Source of the DNA: Paenibacillus lacisoli
GTDB taxonomy: Bacteria; Bacillota; Bacilli; Paenibacillales; Paenibacillaceae
Assembly: GCF_030580655.1 (NCBI RefSeq)
Contig: NZ_JAUQTB010000006.1
Location: 1 to 64,000 of the forward strand
Length of the DNA stretch: 64,000 bases
Reading direction: 5' to 3'
The notes beneath the pieces were generated by a model that worked only from the letters and a program-made list of their open reading frames with translations, had not been told where the DNA came from and searched no databases. Below, piece by piece: positions 17,424 to 25,740 of this stretch. The position numbers and the translations under genes are program-made. Each line of letters opens with the position of its first letter. Position 1 is the stretch's first letter.

Positions 17424-18224
17424 ATGTCACCTTCCTGGCTGGATCCGTTCGATCCTGCTGTGTTTACGGCTTTCTCGGCATCACACTGGACAGCAGCAGC
17501 TATAGTTCTCCTGACTGCTATGCTGCTTTACCTGGGCCGAAAGCAGCTGGCCCACCATCACAGGGCCAGACTGACTGTTCGTTATGGACTGCTGGTCCTG
17601 CTGGTCGTCAGCGAGGTAACGCTTGATGTCTGGTACGTACACGGCGGTGTCTGGGATGCGAGGACGACACTCCCGCTGGAGCTCTGCAGCGTCTCGCTGG
17701 TGCTGGCGGCTGTGCTTTTGCTGACCCGCAGCCGACTGCTCTATCAGATTGTGCTTTTCGCCGGCTTTATGGGGGCGCTGCAGGCTGTACTTACACCGAA
17801 CCTCAGTTATGCGTTTCCGCATTACCGATTTCTGCAGTTCTTCGCTGCGCATGGTGCTATTATTTTGACGCCGCTCTATATGACATGGGTGGAGGGGTTC
17901 AGGCCAACCTGGCGGTCGGTTGGTATTGCAATGGTGTTTTTGAACCTCCTGGCTTTGGCAGTAGGAATGGTGGATGCCCTGATCGGTGCCAACTATATGT
18001 TCCTGATGGGTAAGCCGTCGACACCGTCCGTACTGGATTGGTTTGGTCCCTATCCGTACTACATTGCAGCAGAGGAAGTGCTGGCGTTCGGCCTGTTCAG
18101 CCTGATGTATGGATTGTTTTTTGTCAGGAAGCGCGAGGTGAAAAAAGAGACAGAACCGGCCGAAGCCTCCGAACAGAGCCTAAATTCGCCAGCCCCGGAG
18201 CTGATTCCGGATCCGCCGGGGTAA
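17424..18224 (+). CDS. YwaF-like TIGR02206 family membrane protein
   Basis: About 266 residues, with seven hydrophobic segments and a charged C-terminal tail rich in Glu, Pro and Ser. The family signature DWFGPYPYY (about residues 208-216) and a conserved LELCSVSL segment are visible. Function of the family is unknown. The ATG at 17424 was chosen because AAGGGAGG precedes it; an in-frame ATG at 17406 lies before that site. Forms a same-strand pair with the M50 gene (67-base gap). Confidence 0.85.
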   Translation: MSPSWLDPFDPAVFTAFSASHWTAAAIVLLTAMLLYLGRKQLAHHHRARLTVRYGLLVLLVVSEVTLDVWYVHGGVWDARTTLPLELCSVSLVLAAVLLLTRSRLLYQIVLFAGFMGALQAVLTPNLSYAFPHYRFLQFFAAHGAIILTPLYMTWVEGFRPTWRSVGIAMVFLNLLALAVGMVDALIGANYMFLMGKPSTPSVLDWFGPYPYYIAAEEVLAFGLFSLMYGLFFVRKREVKKETEPAEASEQSLNSPAPELIPDPPG

Positions 18225-18241
18225 TTACAGTGTATCAATCT

Positions 18242-18273
18242 AAAACCCCCTGTCCGTTGGGACAGGGGGTTTT
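18242..18273. terminator. Bidirectional terminator
   Basis: Perfect 14-bp inverted repeat AAAACCCCCTGTCC with a GTTG loop between convergent genes. Confidence 0.93.
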
Positions 18274-18292
18274 ACTATAAAAAGGGAGATGC

Positions 18293-19084
18293 TTATCCCC
18301 GCAGCAGGGATTCGGCACCGTCCACATATACTTCCGTCCCCGTTACATGGGAGGCTTCATCAGAAGCGAGGAAGAGAACGAGGTTGGCTACCTGATCAGA
18401 GGTGCCCGGTTTTCCTTTGAGCGGATGATCGCCTTCAGGGAATTCAACCGGAATTTTCACTTCTTCCAGATCATCCGTTTTGCCGGTTTTCTCATTGATT
18501 TTTGTATCAATCGCACCCGGACAGATGGCGTTCACCCGAATCTTGTATTGAGCGAGCTCCAATGCAGCCATTTTCATAAAAGCAACCTGTGCTGCCTTAG
18601 TGGAGGCATAAGCAGAGAAACCGATGCCCGAGAAGGTACGGTTGCCGTTAATGGAACTGGTGATCACAATGCTGCCGCCCTTTTCCTTCAGATGAGGGAT
18701 GGCATACTTAACAGTAGCAAAAGTTCCGCGCAGATTAATGTCCATGGTGGAATTCCAGTTCTCGATCTCCATCGTCTCGATGGGCGACATGGTTCCGTTC
18801 ACCCCTGCATTCGCGAACACAACATCAAGCTGTCCCCACTGCTCAGCAACTTGGCGGAAGGCTTCTTCAATCTTGTCCGGCTTGGACACATCGCATTCTA
18901 TGATGAGGCACTCGCCGCCGTTCTGCTCAATCTGCTGCCGGGTCTCCTCGGCGTGCTCGACGGTGCGGTCCAGCAGGGCTACCCGGGCTCCCTCCTGTGC
19001 GAACCTGATCGCCGAAGCTTGTCCGATGCCTGAGCCCCCGCCCGTTACAACAGCTACTTTACCCTGAAGTCTTAAATCTGCCAT
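18293..19084 (-). CDS. Short-chain dehydrogenase/reductase (paralogue of the 0.8-kb SDR)
   Basis: 263-residue classical SDR: TGGGSGIG near the N-terminus, NAG, an SSINGNR stretch and YASTKAA (catalytic YxxxK). The C-terminal HVTGTEVYVDGAESLLRG is almost the same as in the SDR at 817-1605, and the two align over their whole length, so they are paralogues, possibly with different regulation. D40 after beta strand 2 favours NAD(H). Start ATG follows GGGAGGTATGCAG. Substrate unknown. Confidence 0.9.
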   Translation of the reverse strand: MADLRLQGKVAVVTGGGSGIGQASAIRFAQEGARVALLDRTVEHAEETRQQIEQNGGECLIIECDVSKPDKIEEAFRQVAEQWGQLDVVFANAGVNGTMSPIETMEIENWNSTMDINLRGTFATVKYAIPHLKEKGGSIVITSSINGNRTFSGIGFSAYASTKAAQVAFMKMAALELAQYKIRVNAICPGAIDTKINEKTGKTDDLEEVKIPVEFPEGDHPLKGKPGTSDQVANLVLFLASDEASHVTGTEVYVDGAESLLRG

Positions 19085-19309
19085 TCTGCATACCTCCCGA
19101 TAAATGGATATAGTCTGTATAAGAATACCCGCACCTCAGGCAATGAATCAGATGGAGGGAAGCTGGACAGGACTTGAAATCAAAGGTCATAGACAGACTG
19201 ACATCAAAAAGGTGAAGGCAAACCATTCAAACATGACAAAAAGGGTAAAAAAGAATCAAGAGCGTTCTGAAAATTGGAACGAGCAAGAACGTGAAGGGAG
19301 GGGAAATCT

Positions 19310-20713
19310 GTGAAAATTAAACTGGAGCCGCAGCGCAGATGCCGTGAGCGCATATCCCGAGTGAAGCCGTGGGCTTTGGGAGGAGCAAGCATTCAGATTG
19401 ATCCGTTGTTTCCTTATTATGCTGACCGATCTGCAGACAGTATAGCTGAGGAGCTGGAGCTGGCCGGGTACCGGACGGTGAGGTATTTTGTCGTGGACGA
19501 ACGTAAAATTAACGGCCCTCTGATTGAAGCCTGTCAGCGAAGAGGAATAGCGGTATGGGCGATGGTGCTGGGTAATGGCTCTTTTGGCACAGCGCAGCTG
19601 CCGCCGGGATGGGAGAGCTGGAAGATGGAGCTGCTGAAGGAGACGAAGGACGGGTTTCAGCGGCTGTCTCATTTTGCCGAAGAGTATGTGGCGTGGAAAA
19701 GCCGCCGTACCGGCGAACTCGTCGCACGTTACCCCTTCGACGGAATTGAGGTGGCGGAGCCGTATTTTCCGGAATGGAAGGGATTGCGTACAGGAACATA
19801 CGGTGACCTCAGCCGCCACGCGGCAGAAGCTTTCCGTAAGCGCTGCGGTGCGCCGCTGCCCGAATTCCGTGACAGACAGGCCGATAACTATTACCGCAAG
19901 GTGCCGGAGCTGTATCAGGAATGGGTGGAGATGAGGGTGGATGCGGTCAATGAGCTGGTGCACCGTATTATTAACGGACCGGAAGGCGCACGATCCATGC
20001 GGCCGGATCTTCTGGCAGCCACCTGGTCACTTGCGGTAACAGGCCGTCATGCGCAAGCTCGCCTGCGGGAGTGGCAGGGTATGGATGCTGCTTCCATGAT
20101 CGCCAAGGTGCAGCCGGATATGCATGTGCTGCAGACCCATTGGCCGGATTGGCAGCGCCGGTGGCTGCGCCCGGATTATGTGAAGCATTACCGGAAGCTG
20201 GCGGCTCCGATCCAGCGGATAAGCCCGGATCTGCCTATCGCCATTCAGGCTGATATCGGCTCCAGCCGCCGCATGGTGAAGAGCGGAACCTGGCTGCAGA
20301 AATTTGCCAGGTCAGTTCAGGTACAGGGGTTCAACGGATGGACCGCCTACGAATATCATATCGGCGGTTACATGTATGATGAACCTCCGTTCCTGCTCAC
20401 CGCCCGCCGGATAGGGGAGGAAGAACTGGTGCTGTCCTTCAGCAAGCGGATTGCCCCGGTGAAGGAACCGGCCAGCTTGAACCTGCTCATAACAGGTTTC
20501 GATCAGGGCAGTCCGCAGAAAATAGAGGCTGCCGCTGTGCGTACGGATGGCAATCGGCTTCTGTTACGTATTCCCGGACTGCCTGCGGGTCCGCTGGGTA
20601 TCCAGCTGGAAGGGATAACCGATACGCCGGAACTGTGGCTGTTCAAGGACAGGCGTGCCCATCACACGCCCGGAGACCGGGTAGTTCCGGTTAAGGAACC
20701 CGTCGAGGAATAA
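19310..20713 (+). CDS. Unknown protein, probable TIM-barrel glycosidase-like fold
   Basis: 467 residues, no signal peptide. I do not recognise a named family. The N-terminal two thirds alternates strands and helices as a (beta/alpha)8 barrel would: FVVDE, GIAVWAMVLGN, FDGIEVAEPYFPEW (about 148-161) and IQADIGSS. The acidic residues in DGIEVAEP are where a glycosidase acid/base or metal ligand would be. The last 110 residues are strand-rich, like a C-terminal beta domain. The GTG start follows AAGGGAGGGGAAATCT. The open frame at 19104 that runs into it has no ribosome site and was not called. Role could be polysaccharide metabolism. Confidence 0.7.
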   Translation: MKIKLEPQRRCRERISRVKPWALGGASIQIDPLFPYYADRSADSIAEELELAGYRTVRYFVVDERKINGPLIEACQRRGIAVWAMVLGNGSFGTAQLPPGWESWKMELLKETKDGFQRLSHFAEEYVAWKSRRTGELVARYPFDGIEVAEPYFPEWKGLRTGTYGDLSRHAAEAFRKRCGAPLPEFRDRQADNYYRKVPELYQEWVEMRVDAVNELVHRIINGPEGARSMRPDLLAATWSLAVTGRHAQARLREWQGMDAASMIAKVQPDMHVLQTHWPDWQRRWLRPDYVKHYRKLAAPIQRISPDLPIAIQADIGSSRRMVKSGTWLQKFARSVQVQGFNGWTAYEYHIGGYMYDEPPFLLTARRIGEEELVLSFSKRIAPVKEPASLNLLITGFDQGSPQKIEAAAVRTDGNRLLLRIPGLPAGPLGIQLEGITDTPELWLFKDRRAHHTPGDRVVPVKEPVEE

Positions 20714-20784
20714 ATGATGTGTTAATTGAGAATGCAAGAATAGGTTATGTAAAAGTTGACGATGTTTTAAAGTCCCGTCCGATG

Positions 20785-20798
20785 CGGTTAAATAACCG
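20785..20798. promoter_or_regulatory. Palindrome upstream of mgtC-like gene
   Basis: CGGTTA-AA-TAACCG, a perfect 6+2+6 palindrome about 60 bases before the MgtC-like start and just downstream of a TTGACG element (20757-20762). Possible operator; binding protein unknown. Confidence 0.4.
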
Positions 20799-20854
20799 TT
20801 AAACCAAGACAGCAATACTTGCACAACGGCTTCGTAACGGAGGTGATGCAGGGA

Positions 20855-21532
20855 ATGGAATGGATACAATGGGAATTTCAGCTTAGAGTGCTTCTGGCTG
20901 GTGTATGCGGGGCTGTGATCGGTTATGAGCGTAAGAGCCGGATGAAAGAGGCGGGCGTCCGAACCCATTTCGTAGTAGCGATTGGCGCCTCTCTGATGAT
21001 GGTCGTCTCGAAATATGGCTTCGAAGATCTCGGAAACTGGCAAAATGTATCGCTTGATCCTTCGCGTGTAGCTGCACAGGTGGTCAGCGGGGTCGGTTTT
21101 CTGGGTGCAGGCATGATCTTCACCCAGCGGAATATGATTAAGGGGCTGACGACCGCTGCGGGAATCTGGACGACGGCCGGAATTGGTCTGGGCATTGGCG
21201 CCGGATTGTATGCTGTCGGCGTGGGCTGTACCATTATGCTGGTTCTGGCTCAGTCCCTGATGCACAGCCGCATTTACCGGAAGACCATCCCGTCGACCCA
21301 CAGGCTCGAAATGCAGGTGCGGAATGAGCCGGGGGCGATCGAAAGCGTTCTGCAGATGCTGAAGGAGAACAGAGTCCGTGTGAGCGGATTCCGCACGGAA
21401 CGCAGTAAGGAAGACCGTGATCTGATCACGGTTAATGCCGGAGTAAAACTGGCCGGAGGTGCGGAAGGGGTGGAGGAGCTCCTTCCATTCATTCAACAGC
21501 TGGGGGCTGTTGAATCGGTTGAGGCCAAATAA
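20855..21532 (+). CDS. MgtC/SapB family membrane protein
   Basis: 225 residues: a hydrophobic N-terminal MgtC domain with four or five membrane segments and motifs AVIGYERK, GVRTHFVVAIGAS, VVSGVGFLGAGMI and GLTTAAGIWTTAGIGLGIGAG, followed by a C-terminal ACT-like soluble domain (about 145-225). MgtC proteins are linked to magnesium homeostasis and membrane-potential control; the Bacillus relatives are uncharacterised. ATG 20855 was chosen because GGAGGTGAT ends seven bases before it; the ATG at 20846 overlaps that site and the open frame extends to a TTG at 20819. Confidence 0.9.
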   Translation: MEWIQWEFQLRVLLAGVCGAVIGYERKSRMKEAGVRTHFVVAIGASLMMVVSKYGFEDLGNWQNVSLDPSRVAAQVVSGVGFLGAGMIFTQRNMIKGLTTAAGIWTTAGIGLGIGAGLYAVGVGCTIMLVLAQSLMHSRIYRKTIPSTHRLEMQVRNEPGAIESVLQMLKENRVRVSGFRTERSKEDRDLITVNAGVKLAGGAEGVEELLPFIQQLGAVESVEAK

Positions 21533-21533
21533 C

Positions 21534-21571
21534 AGCAAAGGCCGTACGCGCTAATGCGTACGGCCTTTGCT
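21534..21571. terminator. Bidirectional terminator
   Basis: AGCAAAGGCCGTACGC pairs perfectly with GCGTACGGCCTTTGCT, 16 bp with a six-base loop, between convergent genes. Confidence 0.93.
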
Positions 21572-21586
21572 GTTCTGCTGCTTTGA

Positions 21587-22237
21587 CTATTTGGTCTTCT
21601 GCGGCTCCGGATAGTTGACACCGAACGTATCAACGGTCACCTTTTTCATCACCGGAGGCGTATTCGGACGGTCATTCTCATTGCGGGGCAGATTTACGAT
21701 CTCATCTACCGTGTCCATTCCCTCGGTCACCTTGCCAAAAGCCGCATAGGAACCGTCAAGGCTCGGAGCATCCGCAACCATGATAAAAAATTGTGAGCCG
21801 GCGGAATTCGGATCCGCGCTGCGGGCCATCGACAGCACGCCGCGGGTATGTTTGAGGTTATTCTCGAAGCCGTTCTGGGAGAAATCACCCGGGATGCTGT
21901 AATCCGGACCCCCGGTGCCGTCACCCTTCGGATCGCCGCCCTGGATCATAAAGCCAGGAATGACACGATGGAAGATTGTGCCGTCGTAGAAGCCTTTGTT
22001 AACCAGAGAAATGAAGTTGTTCACGGTATTGGGAGCTATATCCGGATACAGCTCCAGCTTAATGGTCTTGCCGCTGTCCATCTCAATCGTGACAACCGGA
22101 TTAGGATGATCGCCCTTGGCGCTGGTAACCTCCTTGGGTACCGGCTTGGTCCCGCATCCAGCGAGCAGCAGCAGAACCAGGGTCAGACTGAGCAGGAGCC
22201 GGTAGCTGCTGCGGGGAGCGATTTTGTTCAACTTCAT
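21587..22237 (-). CDS. Peptidyl-prolyl isomerase, cyclophilin-type lipoprotein
   Basis: Extracytoplasmic folding factor of 216 residues. A signal peptide with lipobox LAGC (Cys28) is followed by a short linker and a full cyclophilin domain. Active-site landmarks: FHRVIPGFMIQGGD (catalytic Arg and Phe), GVLSMAR, SQFFIM and LDGSYAAFGKV. It is therefore anchored on the outer face of the membrane. Start ATG follows AGGAGGAAAGATCATC. Single gene; terminator-flanked on the 3' side. Confidence 0.94.
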   Translation of the reverse strand: MKLNKIAPRSSYRLLLSLTLVLLLLAGCGTKPVPKEVTSAKGDHPNPVVTIEMDSGKTIKLELYPDIAPNTVNNFISLVNKGFYDGTIFHRVIPGFMIQGGDPKGDGTGGPDYSIPGDFSQNGFENNLKHTRGVLSMARSADPNSAGSQFFIMVADAPSLDGSYAAFGKVTEGMDTVDEIVNLPRNENDRPNTPPVMKKVTVDTFGVNYPEPQKTK

Positions 22238-22268
22238 GATGATCTTTCCTCCTAATTAATCACAAGAA

Positions 22269-22289
22269 CAGGCCCTGGGAAGGGCCTGG
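22269..22289 (-). terminator. Terminator of the DUF3886 gene
   Basis: Minus-strand CAGGCCCT-tccc-AGGGCCTG followed by TTCTTGT, directly after the stop codon. Confidence 0.8.
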
Positions 22290-22291
22290 CG

Positions 22292-22549
22292 TTATTTGAA
22301 TTTGTGCCAATCCATTTGGCTGTTGTTCAGCAGGTGTTCAAAGTCATTGTCCAGCCGTTTCTGCTCGGCGCGGCGTGCTTCTTCTTTGCGGCTGCGCTCT
22401 TCCTCCAGCTTCTGTTCCTGCTGTGCCCGGGCCTCGTCTGCCTGGGCCTTGAGCTTGTCGAGAACATCACGGCTGAGAAGGTCCTTTAAAGTGGCAGGCT
22501 TGTCCTCCACCGTACGGGAAGGGGGCGTCGGCTGCTTTCTCTTCGCCAT
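22292..22549 (-). CDS. DUF3886 (YqkE-like) small charged protein
   Basis: 85-residue, highly charged protein with a long helical Glu/Arg/Lys/Gln-rich segment (about 35-70) probably forming a coiled coil, preceded by LKDLLSRDVLDKLKAQAD and ending in the MDWHKFK motif typical of Bacillales YqkE-like proteins. No known function. Start ATG follows GGAGATGATGAT. Confidence 0.85.
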   Translation of the reverse strand: MAKRKQPTPPSRTVEDKPATLKDLLSRDVLDKLKAQADEARAQQEQKLEEERSRKEEARRAEQKRLDNDFEHLLNNSQMDWHKFK

Positions 22550-22690
22550 ATCATCATCTCCGTTTTTCGTAAATTATAGCAGTTTCATGTCTCCTGTACC
22601 AGTTGTCATGTTTACTTATATGAGGTTTAAAGGTGGACATTACCGGTTACTGGAGTAAAATGGAAGGCAGCAGAGAGGGCGTGATGCATA

Positions 22691-23926
22691 ATGGATTACT
22701 CGTGGAAACGGAATTTGGTTGTGCTCTGGATTGGCGTATTTTTTTGCAGCTCGGCGTATTCCATTTCGATTCCTTTTCTACCTATTTTCCTGAATACAGA
22801 GCTTGGCGTTGATAAGAATCTGACCACATGGTCCGGAATTGCATTCGGGATTACCTTCCTGACCAGTGCCCTGATTTCACCTTATTGGGGATCTTTAGCG
22901 GATAAGTACGGCCGCAAGCCGATGCTGATCCGGTCGGGCTTCAGCCTGGCAGTGCTGTATTTGCTTAATTATTTTGTATATGACCCTTATCTGTTCGTGG
23001 GCATCCGGGTGCTTCAGGGGCTGCTGGCAGGGTTCGTTCCTGCTGCGATTGCCCTGGTTGGCACGAATACACCGGAGGAGAAGTCCGGTTATGCTATGGG
23101 GATTATGTCCACCTCAGGTGCAACGGGAAGTATTCTAGGCCCGCTTCTTGGGGGACTGATCTCTCATTATTACGGGAGCCGTAACGCCTTTCTGTTCTCT
23201 GCGGCGATCGTCCTAATTGCTGCGCTCGTTGCCACTTACGGGGCGAAGGAGCATAATTTTAACCGTTCAGCGCCGCGTTCCCATGTCATGGATGATGTAA
23301 AGCATGCTTTTGCCAACCGGCCGTTTGTGACCCTGCTGCTGCTCATGGCTGTGAGCACTTTTTCGGTCATGCTGCTGGAGCCGCTGCTGACGGTGTATGT
23401 CATTGGAATGGGCGTGGATAAAAATGATGCATCGTTGACCTCAGGGATTATTTTCTCCGCGGTCGGAATTGCGACGATTCTGATGGCTCCGCGCTGGGGG
23501 AAATTTGGAGCCGCTAAAGGTTATGGCAAAGTGCTGATGATCGGCCTTATTGGCGGAGGAATCGGAAATATTCTGCAGTTCTTCGTAACCGGTTACGTCG
23601 GGTTCGGAATACTGCGTTTTGGTTACGGGTTATTTTTTGCAGGGGTCTATCCGGCCATTAACGCCTTGATCGTTCAGATGACTGAGCCGGAGTTTCGCGG
23701 CCGCGCCTTCAGCCTGAATCAATCTTCATCCCAGATCGCGACGATGGCTGGACCGATCATCGGAGGGATTCTGGGTGACGTGATAGCCATCCGCTGGGTA
23801 TTCGTGATCAACGGAATCCTGCTGCTGGCCGTGGCCCTGCTGTTCAAGGTGAAAGGGATGAATCTGATGTTCAAGCCGGCTGCATCCAGGAAATTGGTGG
23901 AGCAGCGGACACAGGCACGTTCTTGA
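22691..23926 (+). CDS. Major facilitator superfamily drug transporter (DHA1-type)
   Basis: 411 residues, 12 predicted membrane helices. Motif A between helices 2 and 3 is WGSLADKYGRKPM, and the family's proline/glycine-rich helix 5 segment is GATGSILGPLLGG, typical of drug:H+ antiporters. The half-repeat loop is near residues 190-210. Substrate cannot be assigned. Start ATG follows GAGGGCGTGATGCATA. Followed by a convergent terminator at 23936-23975. Confidence 0.9.
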   Translation: MDYSWKRNLVVLWIGVFFCSSAYSISIPFLPIFLNTELGVDKNLTTWSGIAFGITFLTSALISPYWGSLADKYGRKPMLIRSGFSLAVLYLLNYFVYDPYLFVGIRVLQGLLAGFVPAAIALVGTNTPEEKSGYAMGIMSTSGATGSILGPLLGGLISHYYGSRNAFLFSAAIVLIAALVATYGAKEHNFNRSAPRSHVMDDVKHAFANRPFVTLLLLMAVSTFSVMLLEPLLTVYVIGMGVDKNDASLTSGIIFSAVGIATILMAPRWGKFGAAKGYGKVLMIGLIGGGIGNILQFFVTGYVGFGILRFGYGLFFAGVYPAINALIVQMTEPEFRGRAFSLNQSSSQIATMAGPIIGGILGDVIAIRWVFVINGILLLAVALLFKVKGMNLMFKPAASRKLVEQRTQARS

Positions 23927-23935
23927 AGCATACCA

Positions 23936-23975
23936 AAAAAAGCCATGGAGACCGTTCATTCGGCACCATGGCTTT
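23936..23975. terminator. Bidirectional terminator
   Basis: AAAGCCATGG pairs with CCATGGCTTT, with an A-run on one side and T-rich sequence on the other, between convergent genes. Confidence 0.88.
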
Positions 23976-23985
23976 CGTCATATGA

Positions 23986-25062
23986 TTAACCGTTGAATAA
24001 GCCCGAGCCCTTCACGTTGTCGAGGAAGTCGAAGAACTGCGGGATGTTCAGCTGCTGCTGTGCATCGGAAAGGGCGACAGCCGGATTCGGATGCACCTCG
24101 ACCATAATTCCATCCGCACCTGCAGCCAGTGCTGCTCTTGCGCACGGGGCAAGAATGTCCTTGCGGCCCGTGGAATGAGTCACGTCCACCAGCACCGGCA
24201 AATGGCTCTCCTGCTTCAGAATCGGCACCGCAGAAATGTCGAGCGTGTTGCGGGTCCATTTCTCATAGGTCCGGATTCCGCGCTCGATCAGGATAACCTG
24301 ATTGTTGCCGCGGGATACGATATACTCGGCAGCATGAAGGAACTCTTCCAGCGTAGCGGCCAGACCGCGTTTCAGCACGATCGGCATGCGCAGATCTCCA
24401 GCCGCTTTGAGCAGTTCAAAATTCTGCATATTACGGGCACCGATCTGGATAATATCGATGTATTGGGCTGCTGTTTCGATATCGGCCGGAGTTACAATCT
24501 CACTGATCGTCGCAAGTCCGAATTCATCGCCAACCTGCTTCAGAATTTTGAGACCTTCTACGCCGAGTCCTTGAAAGTCATACGGTGACGTCCGCGGCTT
24601 GAAGGCGCCGCCGCGCAGGACGGGAACCCCGGCCTTCTTCATCGCTGCCGCCACCTCACGGGTCTGCTCGTAGCTCTCGACCGAGCAGGGGCCTGCAACC
24701 ATTACGGATGAGCCGCCCCCGATGAACGTATTTTTCACCTGGACTACCGTATCTTCCGGACTGTTCTTGCGGCTGACAAGCAGGTGCTTCTTGTGTTCTT
24801 CTTCCTGCAGGCTGAGCGAAGCTTTGAAAATGTCCTTGAACAGCTGCAGGATCGTTGCATCGTTAAAAGGTCCCGGGTTGTTCGCAACGAGCTTGTTCAG
24901 CATCTCTTGTTCGCGAACCGGGTCAAACTTCGGTACACCCTGCTGCTCCTTGATTTTGCCGATTTCTTCTACGATTTGGGCACGTTCTGACAGCAAGTGA
25001 AGCAGCTGCAGATTGACCTGATCCAGCTGACCGCGCAGCTGATCCAATTGATTCTCCGTCAT
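23986..25062 (-). CDS. aroA: Bifunctional chorismate mutase / 3-deoxy-7-phosphoheptulonate synthase
   Basis: First enzyme of the shikimate pathway joined to chorismate mutase, as in B. subtilis AroA(G). Residues 1-90 form the AroQ-type mutase helix bundle, which in Bacillus also serves as allosteric regulatory domain for chorismate and prephenate. From about residue 105 a type I-beta DAHP synthase barrel follows, with [38 protein letters not shown] and [11 protein letters not shown] metal and phosphate-site motifs. 358 residues is the normal length. The ribosome site (GGGAAGGACTGAAGAAC) is moderate. A leader of about 150 bases with a terminator-like hairpin precedes it, suggesting attenuation. 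Confidence 0.95.
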   Translation of the reverse strand: MTENQLDQLRGQLDQVNLQLLHLLSERAQIVEEIGKIKEQQGVPKFDPVREQEMLNKLVANNPGPFNDATILQLFKDIFKASLSLQEEEHKKHLLVSRKNSPEDTVVQVKNTFIGGGSSVMVAGPCSVESYEQTREVAAAMKKAGVPVLRGGAFKPRTSPYDFQGLGVEGLKILKQVGDEFGLATISEIVTPADIETAAQYIDIIQIGARNMQNFELLKAAGDLRMPIVLKRGLAATLEEFLHAAEYIVSRGNNQVILIERGIRTYEKWTRNTLDISAVPILKQESHLPVLVDVTHSTGRKDILAPCARAALAAGADGIMVEVHPNPAVALSDAQQQLNIPQFFDFLDNVKGSGLFNG

Positions 25063-25121
25063 GTTCTTCAGTCCTTCCCGATATGTTTATGGCATGAGTC
25101 ATGCATGCTCGATCAGCAACA

Positions 25122-25154
25122 GCCAAAAGGCATCCGCCTGGGTAGACGAATGCC
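25122..25154 (-). promoter_or_regulatory. Putative attenuator hairpin in the DAHP synthase leader
   Basis: On the minus strand GGCATTCGTC pairs with GGCGGATGCC, including G-T pairs, and TTTT follows. It lies between the promoter at 25217-25245 and the start at 25062, where a terminator would stop most transcripts. An outer pair ATCAGC/GCTGAT encloses it. No T-box sequence is present. Confidence 0.5.
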
Positions 25155-25216
25155 GCGCTGATGACCCTGGCAGGGTGCACTTAAGCTGTATGTATACGAC
25201 CGACTAGCTTACCTAT

Positions 25217-25245
25217 ATTGTAAGGTGAGCAGTTATAATTATCAA
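25217..25245 (-). promoter_or_regulatory. Sigma-A promoter of the DAHP synthase gene
   Basis: Minus-strand TTGATA (25245-25240), 17-bp spacer, TACAAT (25222-25217). It predicts a leader of about 150 bases. Confidence 0.68.
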
Positions 25246-25375
25246 GTAAAGCTTTGACGCGTTAGCGGACTCTAGTCTGTATGATCATGATGCTGCAGCT
25301 GTCCGCACGGCCCGCTCTTGTCCTCATTATGACCCGTACCGTTCTCTGGATCATCCGTTTGGCGGTGTAAAGCCA

Positions 25376-25654
25376 ATGGATCCTTATGTGCGGCGTGAAG
25401 TACTGTCTCATATGGGATATAAACGCCTGGATCTGGAGTATGTTCATCTGTCCTGGAATAATGATGGAGAAGCTGTCGAAGGCCTGAATCTGTGCTTTCT
25501 GCCCGGAGATGAGAATCTGAAGCAGCTGGATTCCTCCCTTGTCACGGCTTTTCTGCGCCGCTATTATACCGTACTGCCGAATAAGCCTGCGGCATGGAAC
25601 GAGATGGTGGCGCAGCTGGACAGCCAGAAGGATGTAAATCTGCTGCCGCTGTAG
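25376..25654 (+). CDS. Small hypothetical protein (92 aa)
   Basis: Unrecognised soluble 92-residue protein with MDPYVRREVLSHMGYKRLDL at its N-terminus and a helical C-terminal half. GGCGGTG eight bases before ATG could serve as ribosome site. The frame stays open upstream to 25250 without any ATG, GTG or TTG, and the last part of that translation (HYDPYRSLDHPFGGVKP) looks protein-like, so the true gene could begin at a non-standard codon or be the remnant of a longer gene. Ends with a strong terminator. Confidence 0.6.
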   Translation: MDPYVRREVLSHMGYKRLDLEYVHLSWNNDGEAVEGLNLCFLPGDENLKQLDSSLVTAFLRRYYTVLPNKPAAWNEMVAQLDSQKDVNLLPL

Positions 25655-25665
25655 TTCAATGGCCT

Positions 25666-25697
25666 AATAAGCCCAACCGTAACCGGTTGGGCTTATT
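25666..25697. terminator. Bidirectional terminator
   Basis: AATAAGCCCAACCG-taac-CGGTTGGGCTTATT, perfect 14-bp stem between convergent genes. Confidence 0.92.
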
Positions 25698-25740
25698 GCT
25701 GTTCATGATTCAAATGCATCTATTGTAATTGCCGGACCGA

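Noticed and set aside
19104..19313. 70-codon open frame upstream of the barrel-like gene
   Set aside because: No ribosome site, overlaps the next gene start, basic low-complexity translation; probably noncoding.
24923..25180. 85-codon minus-strand frame crossing the DAHP synthase start
   Set aside because: It overlaps the real gene out of frame; only its first codons over the leader were considered as part of the attenuator idea.
25063..25210. T-box before the DAHP synthase
   Set aside because: No AGGGTGGNACCGCG-type sequence and no stem I elements are present.
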